NCBI RefSeq assembly: GCF_030936135.1
Contig: NC_082598.1
Span: 50,560,347-50,624,346 of the forward strand
DNA from: Gavia stellata
Taxonomy: Eukaryota > Chordata > Aves > Gaviiformes > Gaviidae
Direction: 5' to 3'
Length of the DNA stretch: 64,000 bases
The notes under the pieces were generated by a model. That model did not search any database. It saw nothing but the letters and a program-made list of their open reading frames with translations, and was not told the origin of the DNA. The stretch's first letter is position 1; each line of letters begins with the position of its first letter. A program made the position numbers and the translations under genes. Of this stretch, positions 12,227 to 25,340 are shown piece after piece.

Positions 12227-12625
12227 TTACTGCTGCTCTTCCCAGTTGTGGATACAGCAGAAATCTACCCTGGGATAGCAGCTGACGGGTCTGCTTATTA
12301 TCCTGAGAATGTGTCGCTGCTGAAGAGAGACATGGCCTACAGAGAGAGGCAGTTCAACTTCTTGGCAGTGTAATGTAGGGTTAAATGGAGGCCTGCAAAT
12401 TCTGATATCAAAGTTTCCTCGATCAAAGATCAAGGATGTTGGTGAGGCTCCTGAATGAAAAGAGCTTGTGGATGGCAGCTTAGAGCTCATACTTGTGAGA
12501 CACCTTGAACTTCTTTCCTGAACATCTGATCTGGAAGGTCCTAGTCTTCCTTCTGCTCCTGGATAGGGTTTTGACAGCATCTTCACAGCAACTTCATAGT
12601 TGCAAGGCATATGTAAATGCTTGAA
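12227..12625 (-). CDS. Possible terminal exon of an unrecognised minus-strand gene
   Basis: A minus-strand open frame of 132 residues follows a possible acceptor (AACAG at 12626-12630) in phase 0. It reads FKHLHMPCNYEVAVKMLSKP, then a Ser-rich stretch, then a TAA stop at 12227, with a minus-strand AATAAA about 160 bp further on. I recognise no family. The pyrimidine tract before the acceptor is poor, and an open frame of this length is expected a few times by chance in a window this large. I therefore list it only as a candidate. A second possible exon lies at 17367-17474. Confidence 0.2.
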   Translation of the reverse strand, partial: FKHLHMPCNYEVAVKMLSKPYPGAEGRLGPSRSDVQERSSRCLTSMSSKLPSTSSFHSGASPTSLIFDRGNFDIRICRPPFNPTLHCQEVELPLSVGHVSLQQRHILRIISRPVSCYPRVDFCCIHNWEEQQ

Positions 12626-15600
12626 CTGTTAAATGCTCTTGTAGGATAATTGCAATTCTGCTTGGCACCTGGGACTAGTTCTGCTCATACTCTGACATGG
12701 CTTACACCCTCACACAAAGCTAATGCTCATTACAGGAATGAAACTCATGCTTTTACAGCTGACTTCCCCTGAAGCATGTGATGAAAGAAAAAAAGATGCA
12801 CAGAGATAAGCTTTCTCTATGCCACTCTGTCTTGTGACTGAGCTCCCAGGACAGATCTTGGCTAGTTCTGCAGACTGTCATGCTATGTAACTTGCTCTTT
12901 TCTCTGGGTGAGAGATGTGTGTTCGGCTTATCAGCAAGGTGAGATGGTATGTTGTTGGGTGTTTTTTTAAAAAAAAAAAAAAATCTTCCATTATTGTCAC
13001 TCTACGTCACTAAATTCCAAAAGGGAAATTAAGCCAGGTGGCATGATTTCCAGCATTAGGAGTTGTTGCACAGAGAAATTGTTGGAATAAAGTAGCAGGC
13101 AATGCCTGCCTGTACAGACATCTAAAAGCTGAAAATGCAGGATTTGTATGCAGATCGTTGTTCACTTAGTACCAATTGCAAGTGTAGTATTTCTCCCTCC
13201 TTAGTAAAGCAAATTGGTGTTAGTTCTTAATGTTTTCAGACTACCTATCAACCAGTGATTCTGGTACAGAAATAGCCCAGCTGCCTCCAAACTAAAGTAT
13301 ATGAGCAAAACCACAAAAATTAAAAAAAAAAAAGCTTCTCATGGAGATGCAGTCTGTACCAACAGACAATGCTGTTGTCCCATGTTGTGTGTAGTGAAAC
13401 ATACTGTGAGGTCCCTTGTTATCCTTCCATACCTACTGGGGCAGTTCAGGGTTAAGTACTGCCTGGGAGAGGCTCCATATCCTTCAGCATATTTTGCTGA
13501 AACCTTCCTCTGCAGCCGATTCTCTTGCTTTCCCAATATTGTGTCCTCCCACAGTAGTTTTCACTTTCTGACGTTTTTATTGCAGCTGTGTTTTGCCAGT
13601 GCTAATGAAAATAATCAGCAGGCTCTCTTTGTGGCCCTGTATTTCTTATCTCCCACTGTCTTCTGTCTTATAGTTCCCTCTGTTCCTGCTGCGTGTCAAT
13701 CCTTCTTCAGTAAGGAAGTGACAAGGACTTGCAAAAAGTATATTGAGCTGGGAATGGGTGGAGTAGATTGGGATGAAGTCAGGGGAGCTAACTGTCAGGC
13801 TGTGAATTGGCCTTTGCAGGCAATATGTCTGTGAAGATAACTTTTTCCAGCCTTTTCTCAGAGAAGGATTTTTGTCAAAGGTGCAGTACTGGCAGCTGGT
13901 GGCTGGAGCAGATTAAGGACGGGTGAACTGGCAGCATGGAGAAGACCTGAAAACATCCTCTCCATCCTACCTTAGGAATGACAAAGACTTGTGCTAGTTT
14001 AATGAGGAAGCTGGCCTAGGATGTGCTGGCTCAGCCACTCCGCAGACATGCCATTGCAAATCCTGTAGGTAGATGTATGTTTAAAGATAGCGGATGCTTC
14101 TGAAAATGCCACAGTGCTAGTGCCAAGCACAAGAAAGGGGACTTGGTCCTGCATCCATGTTTCTTTCCCACTGCAGTGTGTCTTGGAATGAACTGAGAAG
14201 GCCAGAAATGGAAAGGGTAGGAAGCAAGCATGAGGAAGGGTAGGAAGTTTACACCTGCGCTAGCCAAACCCAGGCTTGCAGGTGGAGCCTTTGCCCCAGT
14301 ATGTCCTGTCTGCTCACTCTTCTCGCACGACAGCAGGAAATACTAGGCAGCTCTAATAGCAGTTGTATCAAGATTATTTTACTGGGCTTGAAAGTTTCAT
14401 CCTGCCTCCCTAAAGAAGTCCTAAAGGCAATTATCAGTGATATGTATTCATACCTTTTGCTCTGAGGACCATCTGAGCCATAGCCCAATTCAGTCTTCAA
14501 ACTGAAGTTTGGTGAAGACAAATGACCACCTGCTTAAAGACCAGCACAGGGAATTTTTGCTCATTTACTGGATTTGCCTTGACTTCACTGGGACTGAGAG
14601 TCTTGTGGAGTCTTTGCTCTACAGCTGTATTTGGATGTCATTGTACGGGATCCTCTGAGAACTGGCCTTGAGATCATAGCCCTGAGATTGTGGCCCCTGC
14701 TAGCCATCTTCTGTAGGCCTCCTGTGACCTTGTAATCAGCATGTGGGAATTTATTGAGGCAGCACTGGAACTAACAGCAATCCAAAATGCCTTTTGCTGC
14801 TGCTGAGTAATGGGAGTTATTCATCTCCTAGTCAACTCCTGTAGTCATTTTCATGTCATTTAGCAGCTGTAAATGCATCACATCTGCTTTAATGAACAGA
14901 AAACAATTGAGGGAAAAAGAAAAAAAAAAAAGCATAATGAACGTAGATAAAATGTTGGAGGTGCAACAACTTTTCAGAGGTGACCTTCAAGCTGGGAATA
15001 CTATATTGACATTCTTTTTTGAGGAGGAGGAGTACTTTATTGCTGTGGATTTGAATAATACCACCAGTGCTTTCTGCACAACTCCAGCAAGAGTGGGAGA
15101 CTTAGAACTGTAACAGATTTGGTGTTCAATAAAGCCAGACCTGTTTGGGGCTCCTTGTAGTTTGATACATAGCTTGCAAAGAATTAGTAGCAGTAACAAG
15201 TGAGGTTAGATTAGTGCAGAAATTCATGTGGCTGCAGCATAGACAGAAACAAACCGATCTGTGCTGTTTCTGAAATTGAGGTCAAAATCAAGCTCAAAGT
15301 AGGCTGAAACAGCTCAGAAAGTTGTTCCTGTCTTTGCTTTCAAGTCAAGGAGAGCCTGTTCAGCACAAACTGTCATCTGCTGCTGACACCTACTGTCAGC
15401 AGTGAAGTGCTCTTTTCCTTAGGTAGGCAAATCCTCATCATGACTTGGAAAACCAGCCAGGCCCCCTGGGTCACAGTGCAGTGTGATTCTCTTTGGCAAG
15501 TTTGGCTGGTTAATTCTACATGCTCTCCTTCATAACAGGTGGAAGGGTATATTTCCTCTTTAACAAGGATCTGGGGATTAGGCTGTAACTAAGTGAATGT

Positions 15601-17366
15601 GCATAGAGCTGAAACAGTGCAAACTTAAGTGATGAGAGAAAGGTCACACTTGAATCAAGTAATCCAGTTTTACCCAAGATACTAATACATTCCTTTTAGC
15701 TCAGCTGATGCAGCCGCTAAAGAGAAATTAGGGTTTGGATATTTTGGGGGTTTTACATTGCAAAGCTGCTTTGGGCATAACTGAGAAACAGAACTTTCTG
15801 CAGCAGCTGAGAGAGAAATGCAAAGCGAACCATCTCCCACAGCACTCAACCTGAGAAGAGCTGGGGAGAGCAAGGAGTCCCAGACAGGAACTGGTGAGTG
15901 TTTCTAGCCTGAACGTGCTACCGAGGCATCTGTTCCTCTCCAGTCTCTGTTTGCTCAAGCACCTGAGAGGCCTCATGGAGCAATGAGTGCTACCACTTAG
16001 CCTCAGCTTGGCGGACCTCCAAGCCAAGAGGCTGTGGGCGAGGGAAGATTGTATTTGATGACCTTTGGACAGCACGTCAGGAGAGGCCCAGGAAGACAGC
16101 TGAACTACAGGAATGTTTCATGCCCTGGAATGACAAATGCAGCAAGAGCAAGGGACGTCAGCAACAGAGATCTCTGAAAAATGATGTGGGATGCTCTGGT
16201 GAAGCCAGTCGACAAATCGGAGGATGCTCTTGTGCTCTGTGCACGGTAAAGGAGCTGCATCCCTCAGGGTGTGCGGGGCTTATGAGGACACCGTATACAT
16301 TCAGCTGCCCGGTCAGGCCATCCCTGTTGTTCTCTTCCTCTCTTCCCAAATGCATGGCCTAACCATACATTTTCACAATCTTGCCAGCTCAGAGATACAT
16401 GCATCTCAAAATGCAGGCCCTCTGGTTTATGAAACTCCTTAGCACAGGACATAGTAAAGGCCAAAACCAAACATGAGATGGAAAAGATGAGGTGGTTTCT
16501 CAGAAAGTAAACACATCAGTGACTGAGCCATTATGTGACTTCTGGCTCAGAAATCCCTACATCTTGAATTCCAGAAGCACAAGGTGTTAATAGCCTCTGT
16601 CAGAGTCGGGGTACTGGGGTGGACAGAGCTTTCCCCTGAGGCAGCATGACAGCTTTTACATCCTTATCCACTAGAATGAGTCTCCTGGCACAGCCTCCTA
16701 GTACAGAAAGGTCATGCTAGCTGGAAAGTGTTTTTCCCAGTACAGTTTACCAAAATTCTGCAAGCAGCATACCTGTAATTGCACTAGAGCTTTTGCTGGC
16801 CTAGGTGGAAAGAGAGAAGAGCACAGGTATTTTACATTCCTGTCCCAATATACATTCTTGGCAGAAAATTTAAATGTAGACCAAACTCAATAACGTTGGC
16901 ACCCCTTTATTCAGCATTTCTGTTAGACTGATGATTTGAGTAAGAAGTTAACGCTTACTGCATTCACACCTTGCAGATGAGATTGCTAAACAAGTGTTAA
17001 TTTTTCAAAGTGCCAGACGAGGGCAGGTAACATTATTACCTGTCTTCAGGAAAGTTTGTCCATGAAACATTAATGTTAAGATTTTGATGATGAAATATAA
17101 TCCACATTCTTTCATCTCAGTAAGTGGCTTGATTTCCCACTGAAATCAGGAGAAAAGGCATAGTGAACATTTTGGACAACTATGCCGTTTTTACTGAACA
17201 TCCTAAATAAACAAAAAGCCAATCATTAAATACTTCATTTGCGTTTCAAGAGATGGAGCTGTAGGCTGTTCTATTTTACGGTGTGCGCTATATTACAGCG
17301 GTCATATAACATCCGAGATCTACAGAAGGTAAATCTTAAGATCTCGTAGATCTTAACAAACCTCAC

Positions 17367-17474
17367 AGATCTTAGCAAATAAAACCTCAGTGCGCTAGTC
17401 CGCATTTCCACCCAAGACAGGGATGTTGCAGGAGCTTCTTCTAGCCATAGCAGTCTACTTTCATAAGGCGAGAA
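17367..17474 (-). CDS. Possible internal exon of the same unrecognised minus-strand gene
   Basis: On the minus strand a good acceptor (TTCTTCTCCCTACAG) precedes 108 nt open in phase 0, beginning FSPYESRLLWLEEAPATSLS and ending at GATCT|GTGAGG. Both ends are phase 0, so it would splice in frame to the candidate terminal exon at 12625. I recognise no family. Without transcript evidence this is a splice-signal observation only. Confidence 0.15.
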
Positions 17475-20400
17475 CTGTAGGGAGAAGAAATACCTTTTAT
17501 TAGCATGAAACAGAGCTTGCATTTTCCTTTTTCTTCACTATTTTTCAGCTTGTTTTTCCCTAACAACTTGCCTTGCTACTGAATCCCACTGAGTTGAGAT
17601 GACCACCGGACCTGTCCCGGACGAGGTCTCCGAGCAGGCTGGCTGGCAAGGGGAGAGTTAACAGGACTGCCACGGTTTTCCTGTCCTGCAATAGCGCCTC
17701 AGGGCCCCAGCCCGGACTGGGAGAGGAAACCGATCGTACTGGGCACTGCATCCCCCCCACTAAGCCACAATGCCCGTCCCGCTGGGCCCCCAGACAAAGG
17801 GCTGGGGGCAGGGATCACCCTGCAGGGATGAGTGGGATGCGCTTTTGCCCGGATCCTTTCTTACCTCGTGGGCAGAGTTTTGTTAGTCCGAGATGAGCTG
17901 CAGAGATACTCGAAAGAAAAGAGTGAAAAGGGAGACATTCATAACCGGCGTTTGAGACGGAACTGCCCATCTAGGTCAATCGGTGAAGCAGCAGCTGTTA
18001 CTGGGAGCCATCAGCTTGGGGTTTTTTTTCCCCTGGCTTCCCATTCAGGAAAAAAAGGGACAATAGAAAAGTCGTTTTCCCTGCACGGAGCACTGGATTT
18101 TCCATCTTTAAAAGAAATGTTAGGCCTCGCTTAAATCTGGGCATTGGCCAGCATTGTACTTGTGTGGCTGCATCAGTGAAACCTCTCTTGGAACTGTGCT
18201 GCGACCCCACAGCTTACCCGGGGACCAGAAAGGCAAAAAACACCCTCGGGGGCGTTGTGCAGCCGGTAAATGGGTGTCCTGCCCTTTCCCAGCGCTGGAA
18301 GCCACGGCATCCCCGAGACTTCAGCCTTTGGAAAAGCCTGTAAAACTCCAGGGAAGGGCGCAGAGAGCGTGCTTGGGAAAATGCTCATACACTTCACTGA
18401 TTCTTAGGGATTATTTCAGGCTGGTGAAACGATGTTTCTGTTGACTGAACAATTACTGGCGGCCAAGTGGAAAGGACACATAGTTTACATGTTTATTTAG
18501 GCTATGTTTGCATTTTTTCCCCCCAGTATAGCTGCGCTGGTGCAAACAGCAAAGGTTGGAGAGCTGGGCTGGAGTGAACAGTGACTTGTACAATGAGATC
18601 GCATCCTCACGTCTTCTGGAAAAAAACCTGTACACCGAAGCAAGTGGCAAAGATGCTTTTACTGCGTCTCTACATCGAACGCTGGATGCATTTCAGTCTT
18701 ACTGCATGATTTCGGGTACCCTCCCCTCACTGCTGTCCGATCTCTGACCTCTTTTGTCCCTGGTACTGGCAAGGCACAGCTCTTCCAGAGAGTCAGACTC
18801 AGGGTTAAATATTGCCTGGTTGTCAGGGGAAGAGCTTGTGCCGCAGCAGGTGTGAGAACAGGCAGCGGCTCCTGCGCTGGGGAAGGTACGGTGGAAGAAA
18901 GCGCTCAATTAAAGATGGGGGGAACATCCCAAATGGGTTTGGCTGAGTGATGCTCCCAAGCCAGCGGGCACAGGACGCCCGGTGAGAAGCAGGAGCGAGA
19001 GGATTGTGGGTTAAACCCAGAGGTGTTTAGGGAAGTTAGGTGGAATTTCTGAACCTGAGGTGAATAAGCCAGACTCTTCCCAGCAGGAGAGTTATTGAGA
19101 GCAGATGTGCAGCGTGGAGTTTGACTTGCTGGGAATGAAGGGGAAACCAAGGTAGAGGACCCGTGGTCAGCTGAGCCCCACCACACAACCCCAAGTTCTT
19201 TCTAAAGAGGGCCTTCCTCCTCCCTTATTCTTCCTCTTACCCAGTAATTGCCCATTACATCCTCTCTCCGCCCCATGTAATTCCTGTCGCTGTCAATTAG
19301 CCAGTGGCAAAGAGCAGGGAGCTGTGGCTTAAGAAACAACTGCTCACCCAGAGAACTGTTGTCAAACACCAGACGCACCGTTCCCTACCCTGCCATCACC
19401 CAAGACAAAAGATGTACCCTTCCAAATCTGGTCACACCAGTGCAAACTCGAGAAAGGCTTTTAAAAACAGTTTTACGTCTTGCAGCTGCACCTCTGTCTA
19501 GGCTGCGGCACTGTAACTCCCAAGTACAACATAACCCTCCCCTCCAAACAGTTACTCGGGCAACTTTATTTGTCTCGTTTAGAAGCCAGGAATCGCTGCA
19601 GAGGATTAGGTGCTACGTGCCTAGCCCTGACACCGGACTGCACGGCTTCCAGCTGCAAACTTGAGAGCAGGTTTTCCACAGCACTCGGTACCTACCAGCT
19701 CTCTCTTCTGTGGCCTGAAATCGTTTGGAAAGCCAACCACACAAATGGGAGCTGCAAGGAGCTTATCAGGTGGGATAAGCCGGCACTGCTGACCAAAGAG
19801 GAGCTTTTTGGAGAGGTAGTTTTAATAGGTGTTGTTTTACTGATCCTGTTCACCACACAGATACAGAAACCTTCATGTTGGAAGGAGGGAGGAGATGCCA
19901 CGGTGGAAAGGCTACGAGTGAGAGAATTTTACTGACTATCTGAAAAAAATAGTTTATTAGATTCCTGTCATCATGAGACCTGCATATTTTGAAAGCTGTA
20001 GAAAGACCTTTTTCATCAAAACCAGAATTTCTGAAGTGCAAGTGATGCTACATAGCACTTGAAATTTTGTCCCATTCTGACCTTTAAACACGAGATGTGC
20101 TATAAGTAGCAAATGATGCAAAATGAAACAAATGGAGAACTTTTTTAACCTAGGCAGCAATACTTTTTCTCCACCAGCACCAAAAGAGAGTCCTTTCAGA
20201 GCACAATACTGCAAAGTGTATATATCCTGTGATGCCCTGAATAGCTTTTTAGAAGTTCAGTAGAGACTACATTGTATTTTTAAAGCAAGTGCTTGTAGGG
20301 TCTATTTTCCTGGCAGTGAAGCAATTAATATTTAAGTTTTTTAGAACACTGGAACCATAAACACATTTGTACAACATTAACATAGACAGTTGCAGCAAAT

Positions 20401-23179
20401 TGGCGTACTTGCAGAGTACAAAAGTTGAGAAATCTGGTCAGACTGGTTTCTGAAAGGCGAAAGAGATCTCTGTTGAAGTGATAAACATTAAAATACTATT
20501 AAGATAACATTAATAGTGGTGCTTTCAGAGAAGCCTAAGCAATCTGGTAACTCAAAAAAAAAAAAACCAGATGAGGAAAACCAGACAGTGAAAAAAAAAA
20601 AACCCGCTTCCAGGGAATGAACCTAAAAGGGCACTTATGTCAAATCCAATTGTGAAATTATACACAAAGGAAAGAACCTAAGTTCCCTTAGGAACCTCGA
20701 GTCATCTAAAATGCTTTAACAGTTCTAAATGTAGCGCCTTTATTTTTATAACAGATGGATGTTAATATTGAAGTATGCTTTCTATTACAAACCCAGTTTC
20801 AACTCCCTGCTTCCCAGCTGATCCAGAATGGAAACAATCCATCTTAGTGTTAACGTCAAGTTTCTTGTTTTGGCAGAAGTTTTTATTTACTATTGCATTT
20901 TTTTGCAGACATTACAGGCTTTGATGTGGATCATTTCTTTCAGGATACACATTCACTGCAGAATTATCTACATTCAAGCTGCTCAAAAGCATCCCGACCA
21001 CAAAATAATTGCTGTAGCCACTTCCGTGTGCCGCTAAGATTTCTTGGGGTGCACATGTGGGATTTTTTTGGAACGCACTGGAGAACTAACAGCACTTGAC
21101 TGCTGGCGCAGCTAAGGAGTGGTGTAACTTGAGTTTTAACCTATAAATCTGATGGGGCAGCCACTAGAGTTAAGGGGGTTTGTGAATGGCTCAGACTTGA
21201 CTTAGGGGCAATGTTCAACTTAGAGCTCAAAGGAGCTTTTCACCGGGGAATGCATCTTTTGTGTTGGGCTGGGGTAAGGAGAGCATTGAGCGAAGAGCGG
21301 GCTGCCAACAAGGCAAGTTCTTCAGCAAGAGGGGTAGGCAACGGCGATGTCGAAACTACTTTCGGAAGCTGGACTAAAAGCTGGGTTAGATTTTTCGGAG
21401 CCGACTAGTCTGAGCCAGTCACATCCATATATTTTGGAAATATATATTTTTGATGTGAGTCTGTCCTCCCACGCGCTCGAGTTTCTCTGCCTGAAGAGCA
21501 GCTCAGAGCTACAGCCTGCGTTGATACCAGAGTGCAGATGTGGACCAAGCACCCCACTCCAAACTAGGGGAAATTATCCTCAGAGCAGAAGAAAAGACAC
21601 GTGGAGGTTGCAAGAGCATGGTGCTTTGGCAAGGGACCCAAGGCTACGATTTTAGGGCAACCTCTTTCAAATAAATCCGTAACATAATATATATAAATCC
21701 ACTTATATCTAAATCCATAACATAACATTCCTGTATCACAGAGTTCCTCTTCTGGATGAAGAAAACGACAGGCAGGCCTATATGGGGGTTGGAGAAAGGA
21801 GCTTGCCCTTGGGAACCAGAAATACCTACGCAGAAGTAGGGCCAGCTGGGAAGATTTGCAAGCACGGTTGGCATTTCTGTAACTGCTAATGAACGAGTCT
21901 TTGAGAAAAAAAAAGAAAAAATTATGCAACGAAGAAACTCTTCTAGAAATTTAAATTGTAAAAGGCGTTCAAAATTTTTTCAGAAGAGGTGGGAAACATC
22001 AAAGCTCCTTGAAAACAACTTAGAAAATGAAGCCTTATTGAAAGAAAGTTAGGTTCTTAGGTTATTTCTGTGCTTTGCTCAGTTTCACGCAGCAGCTTTC
22101 TGAAAGCTAAAGGTGCCATGTTACAGTCAAAAAAGCACTGAAGTGGTGCAAAAGTCCACTTTTATACTTTCCTGAAAAAAACAACCCCAGCAGAAAACCC
22201 AAGTCACCATGGGTCTTCATCAGACACTGAAAAAAAGATGCGAAGAGCTGGCTCGCTCGTGACCGAACCGTGGCGGTGTTCTAGACCGAAGGGTAATGGC
22301 GCGTGCCTGCCGCAGGCGCGTTGGCGAGGAGGGTGGCAAGGCACGTCCGGTGCACACCCCAAACCTCTGCCGTGCGGGCCGCAAAAGTTATTACTCACCA
22401 CCCGCAAGTGTATTCATCGCACTTTGGGGCGAGTCCCAAAATCTCGGTGTTTGTCTAAATATCGATTTCAGCAATTATGTGGGCTTGGATTCTGGAAAAC
22501 ACAGATACAAGCGCCTCTGGAGGAGTTACAAGGCTGTGGTCTGCATCCCGCCGCCTGGTACTCGCAGCCTGACCCCAGCACCGTTCAATTAAATTAAATA
22601 CTGTACAGTTGCTTTGAAGCTGAACCCCTCTACCCCACTTTAAAGTGTTGGGGGGCATTGGTTCGATCATACCCTCTGCCGACAACGGTTAGAAAAGAAA
22701 CAACCTTCACAACCCAGGGAAGAAAATGCCATATGAAATCGCCCAGCCGTCTGGGGGAGAAGCTTCAAAGTGTTCCACAGCCTGAAATGCAGCCCGGGAG
22801 TATCGGCACCGACTGGGCTCAGCTGAGCTGAAGTTCCTGTTGGGATACAGACTAAACAGGGACAGATATGGGATGCATGTTAGATACCCCATTTAAATAT
22901 CTGACAAAGTATCCCACAAAAGATCTTTACGCTCCTTCAACAATTCCCGACGTAGTTTGAATTCTCCGGTTATTTTTGTACCTAGGAAAGACCCCATTTG
23001 CTTTCCCCCGGGGAGGCTGCCCCCGTCTCTGCGCCCGGCGCTGCGGCAAAGCTCGCTTCGAAGTTGGCGGGATGAAACAGGGAGAGGCTTTTTTGCAGCC
23101 TCCCAGTGATGTCGGCTCATTAAGTACTCGGCTCCTGCTGAAAGGTCTGAGATTTAGGAATGGGCTCAGCCTGAAGAAT

Positions 23180-25340
23180 TTCAGGCCCACGGTGACTTTT
23201 CAGACACTAACGCGGAAGAGCCACGCGAGCGCCCAAGGGAAGACAGAACCGCCGGGCAGTTCGGGCTCCCCATTCGGGATGGGAATTTACCCGGGACCCA
23301 AGCAGGAGCGGCCGCTGACCGTGCTCGCCGTCGCAGGGAGGGAGCGAGCGCAGGGCCAGGCTCTGCGGCGGCCCCGGCTCGGCGTTTTCTCCCAGTTTCG
23401 GGACAAAGAGGAGCCACCGCGGAGGTCCGTGGTCCTGCCACCCCTTGAGGCGCTTTACGCCCCGAGGGCCACTCGGACCCCGCTCCGCCGCCCGGCCCGT
23501 GCCCCGGCGGAGCAGGGCGAAGGCGACGCCACGGGCAGCGCCGCCGGCTGAGCGTCGCCTCCGCTGCACGGGACAAAGGAGAGCGCGGCACCGAGCCGGC
23601 ACCGGCGCACCCCCCGTGCTGCTTCTGCTCCCGGGGATGAACCTTCTCCTCGGGCGGAGGCCACCGCCCTGCCGGGCCCCCTTCCCCCGTGCGACCCCTC
23701 CGCCGCGCGCCCCCGGCGCCCCCACCGCCGCCGCAGCCCCCTCGCCGCCGCCACCCCCCTGCCCTCGGGTCACCCCATCGGCCCCCCCCAACCCCCGCGG
23801 CCCGCATCGCCCCCCGCGCCGGGCCCCGCGCGCCCCCCCCCCCACCTCGCGGCCGCGGCCGGGGGCGGGGCGGGGCGGGGCGCGCGGCGCCGGTGGGGGC
23901 GGGCGGGGCGGGGCGGCGCCGCCGCTGCGCGCTGTGTGCTGGAATGCGCGGCGCCTCCCGCCGCGCCGCCGCCGCCAGCAGCGCCTCCCCGCCTCGCGCG
24001 CGCCCGGCCCCGCGCGCACCGCCCCGCGCCCCGCAGCAGCCGCGCGGCCGGGCGGCCCCGCGCCGCCGGTGAGTGCGGCGGGGCCCGGCGGGGCCCGGGC
24101 CCGGGGGAGGGGGGAGCCGGGCCGGGCCGGGCCGGGCCGGGCGAGAGGCGCTGTCCAGGGCTGATCTGCGGCCGGCGGGCGGGCGGGGGCGGCCGGGCCC
24201 GGCGGGGCGGGCCGGGCCGCGGGGGGATCAGCACCACGGCTAAGGAGCCGCCGCCGCCGCCGCCGCCGCCTGCGTCGCGCCGGCCGCGGCGGCGCTCGCC
24301 GGGCCTCGCCGCCGCCGGAAGGCGATGCCGCCGCCGGGCGGGCCGGGCCGGGCCGGGCCGGGCGCAGCCCCAGGCCGCGGGCCCGGGCGGAGGCCCGGGG
24401 CGCCGCTCGCCCTCCCGCCGCCGGGCACCGGGCGGGCGCGGCCGCCGTGACCTTGCCGGTACCGAGCCGCTTCCCCCGCACCGGGGCCGCTGCCCTGCCC
24501 TGCCCTGCCCGGCGCAGGGGGGGGGGGGGGCGGGGGGAGGAGGAAGCCGAGCCCTCGCTTCGCCTCCCGTCCCCGCGGGCCGGCGGCAGGGGGAGCGGCG
24601 GGGCGGCCGTGCCCAGCCAGGCCCCCCGGCGGCGGCGGCGGCGGCGGGCGGGCCGGGGGCGGCGGCGGGCGGCGCGGGGAGGGCTGCTTTGTGTGGGCAG
24701 GCAGAAAATGGCCGCATGCCTGGCAGGGAGGGAGGGCGGCGGCGGCGGCGGGGGCACGGCCCGGCCCGGCTCCCCCGGCCGCCTCCCCCGCCTCCCGCGG
24801 CGGATGTGCGCCGGGCCGCGGGGGGGGGGGGGGGGGGCGCCGCGGCCGGGCCGGGCCGCCCCCTTTTGTTGGCGGCCTTGGGCCCGGCGGTGTCCCCCGG
24901 GCCGCCGGCAGCCGGGCGGGGGCCCTCGGCGGGGCCCGGCGGCCTCGGCACCCACCCGCGGGCGCCTGCGCCGCCCCCGGTGTCTGACATGGCGGGCCTC
25001 GCGGGAGCTGGTGAGTCCCCGCGGCCCCCGTGGGAGCGGGCAGCGCTGCGGCCGGGCCCGGCCCGGCGCGGGGGCACTCGCCGGGCCGGAGCCCTCCCGG
25101 GGCCCTGCGGGAGCGGGGGGCCAGGGACGTGGGAGCCCGCTGTCAGCGCCCCTCCCGGCCGGCCTCCGCAGGGGGGGGTCCCTCACCACACGTAGGGCGG
25201 AACCAAACGGCCCTTTCGGGAGAGGACCGGGACCCCCCGCCCGCCCCCCGAGGCCGAGCGTGGTCTGTGGTAGTGGGGAAGCGTCGCAGTCCGGGTTCTG
25301 CCTCCCACTGCCCGCAGCGAAGAGGTTTACGTTTCAGGTG
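23180..25340 (+). promoter_or_regulatory. REST: REST CpG-island promoter and 5' UTR exons
   Basis: This 2.1 kb block is extremely GC-rich and CpG-dense, with no TATA box and many GC boxes and GGGCC repeats. Two strong donors mark likely alternative non-coding first exons: GTGAGT at 24069 and GTGAGT at 25011. Both could join the acceptor at 25400, just before the REST start codon. Mammalian REST likewise uses several non-coding first exons. Long open frames on both strands here are GC artefacts. Exon starts cannot be set from sequence alone. Confidence 0.75.
24820..24837 (+). repeat. Long G tract with nearby GGGCC repeats
   Basis: An almost uninterrupted run of about 18 G sits in the REST island. 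Other G runs (24519-24531) and GGGCC arrays (about 24117-24142 and 24340-24362) lie close by. All could form G-quadruplexes in DNA or 5' UTR RNA. Run lengths in assemblies at such sites are often inexact. Confidence 0.7.

Larger units (their letters stand above)
12046..23180. other. SARAF-REST intergenic region
   Basis: About 11 kb with no gene I can support firmly. It holds poly-A/T runs (12967-12983, 20554-20566, 20591-20602), a patch of overlapping AGATCT palindromes (17310-17375) and GC-richer patches at about 17560-17860 and 22230-22440 that could be regulatory. Open frames here look like chance, apart from the weak minus-strand model at 12227-12625 and 17367-17474. I see no CR1 or LTR remnant. 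Confidence 0.6.

Noticed and set aside
13301-13834. 177-codon plus-strand open frame between SARAF and REST
   Set aside because: It starts in a poly-A run, has no splice or family support and its length is within chance expectation.
14454-14501. A third possible minus-strand exon (LKTELGYGSDGPQSK)
   Set aside because: It has splice-like ends, but its phase (2-2) does not fit the other two minus-strand candidates, and it is only 48 nt long.
22650-22680. tRNA-like TTGGTTCGATCATA (T-loop/B-box resemblance)
   Set aside because: No matching A-box, anticodon arm or acceptor stem can be folded around it.
23207-25195. Very long open frames on both strands (up to 660 codons) in the REST island
   Set aside because: They are proline/arginine/glycine/alanine-rich, overlap each other on both strands and reflect the scarcity of stop codons in extreme GC content. 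No family motif is present.
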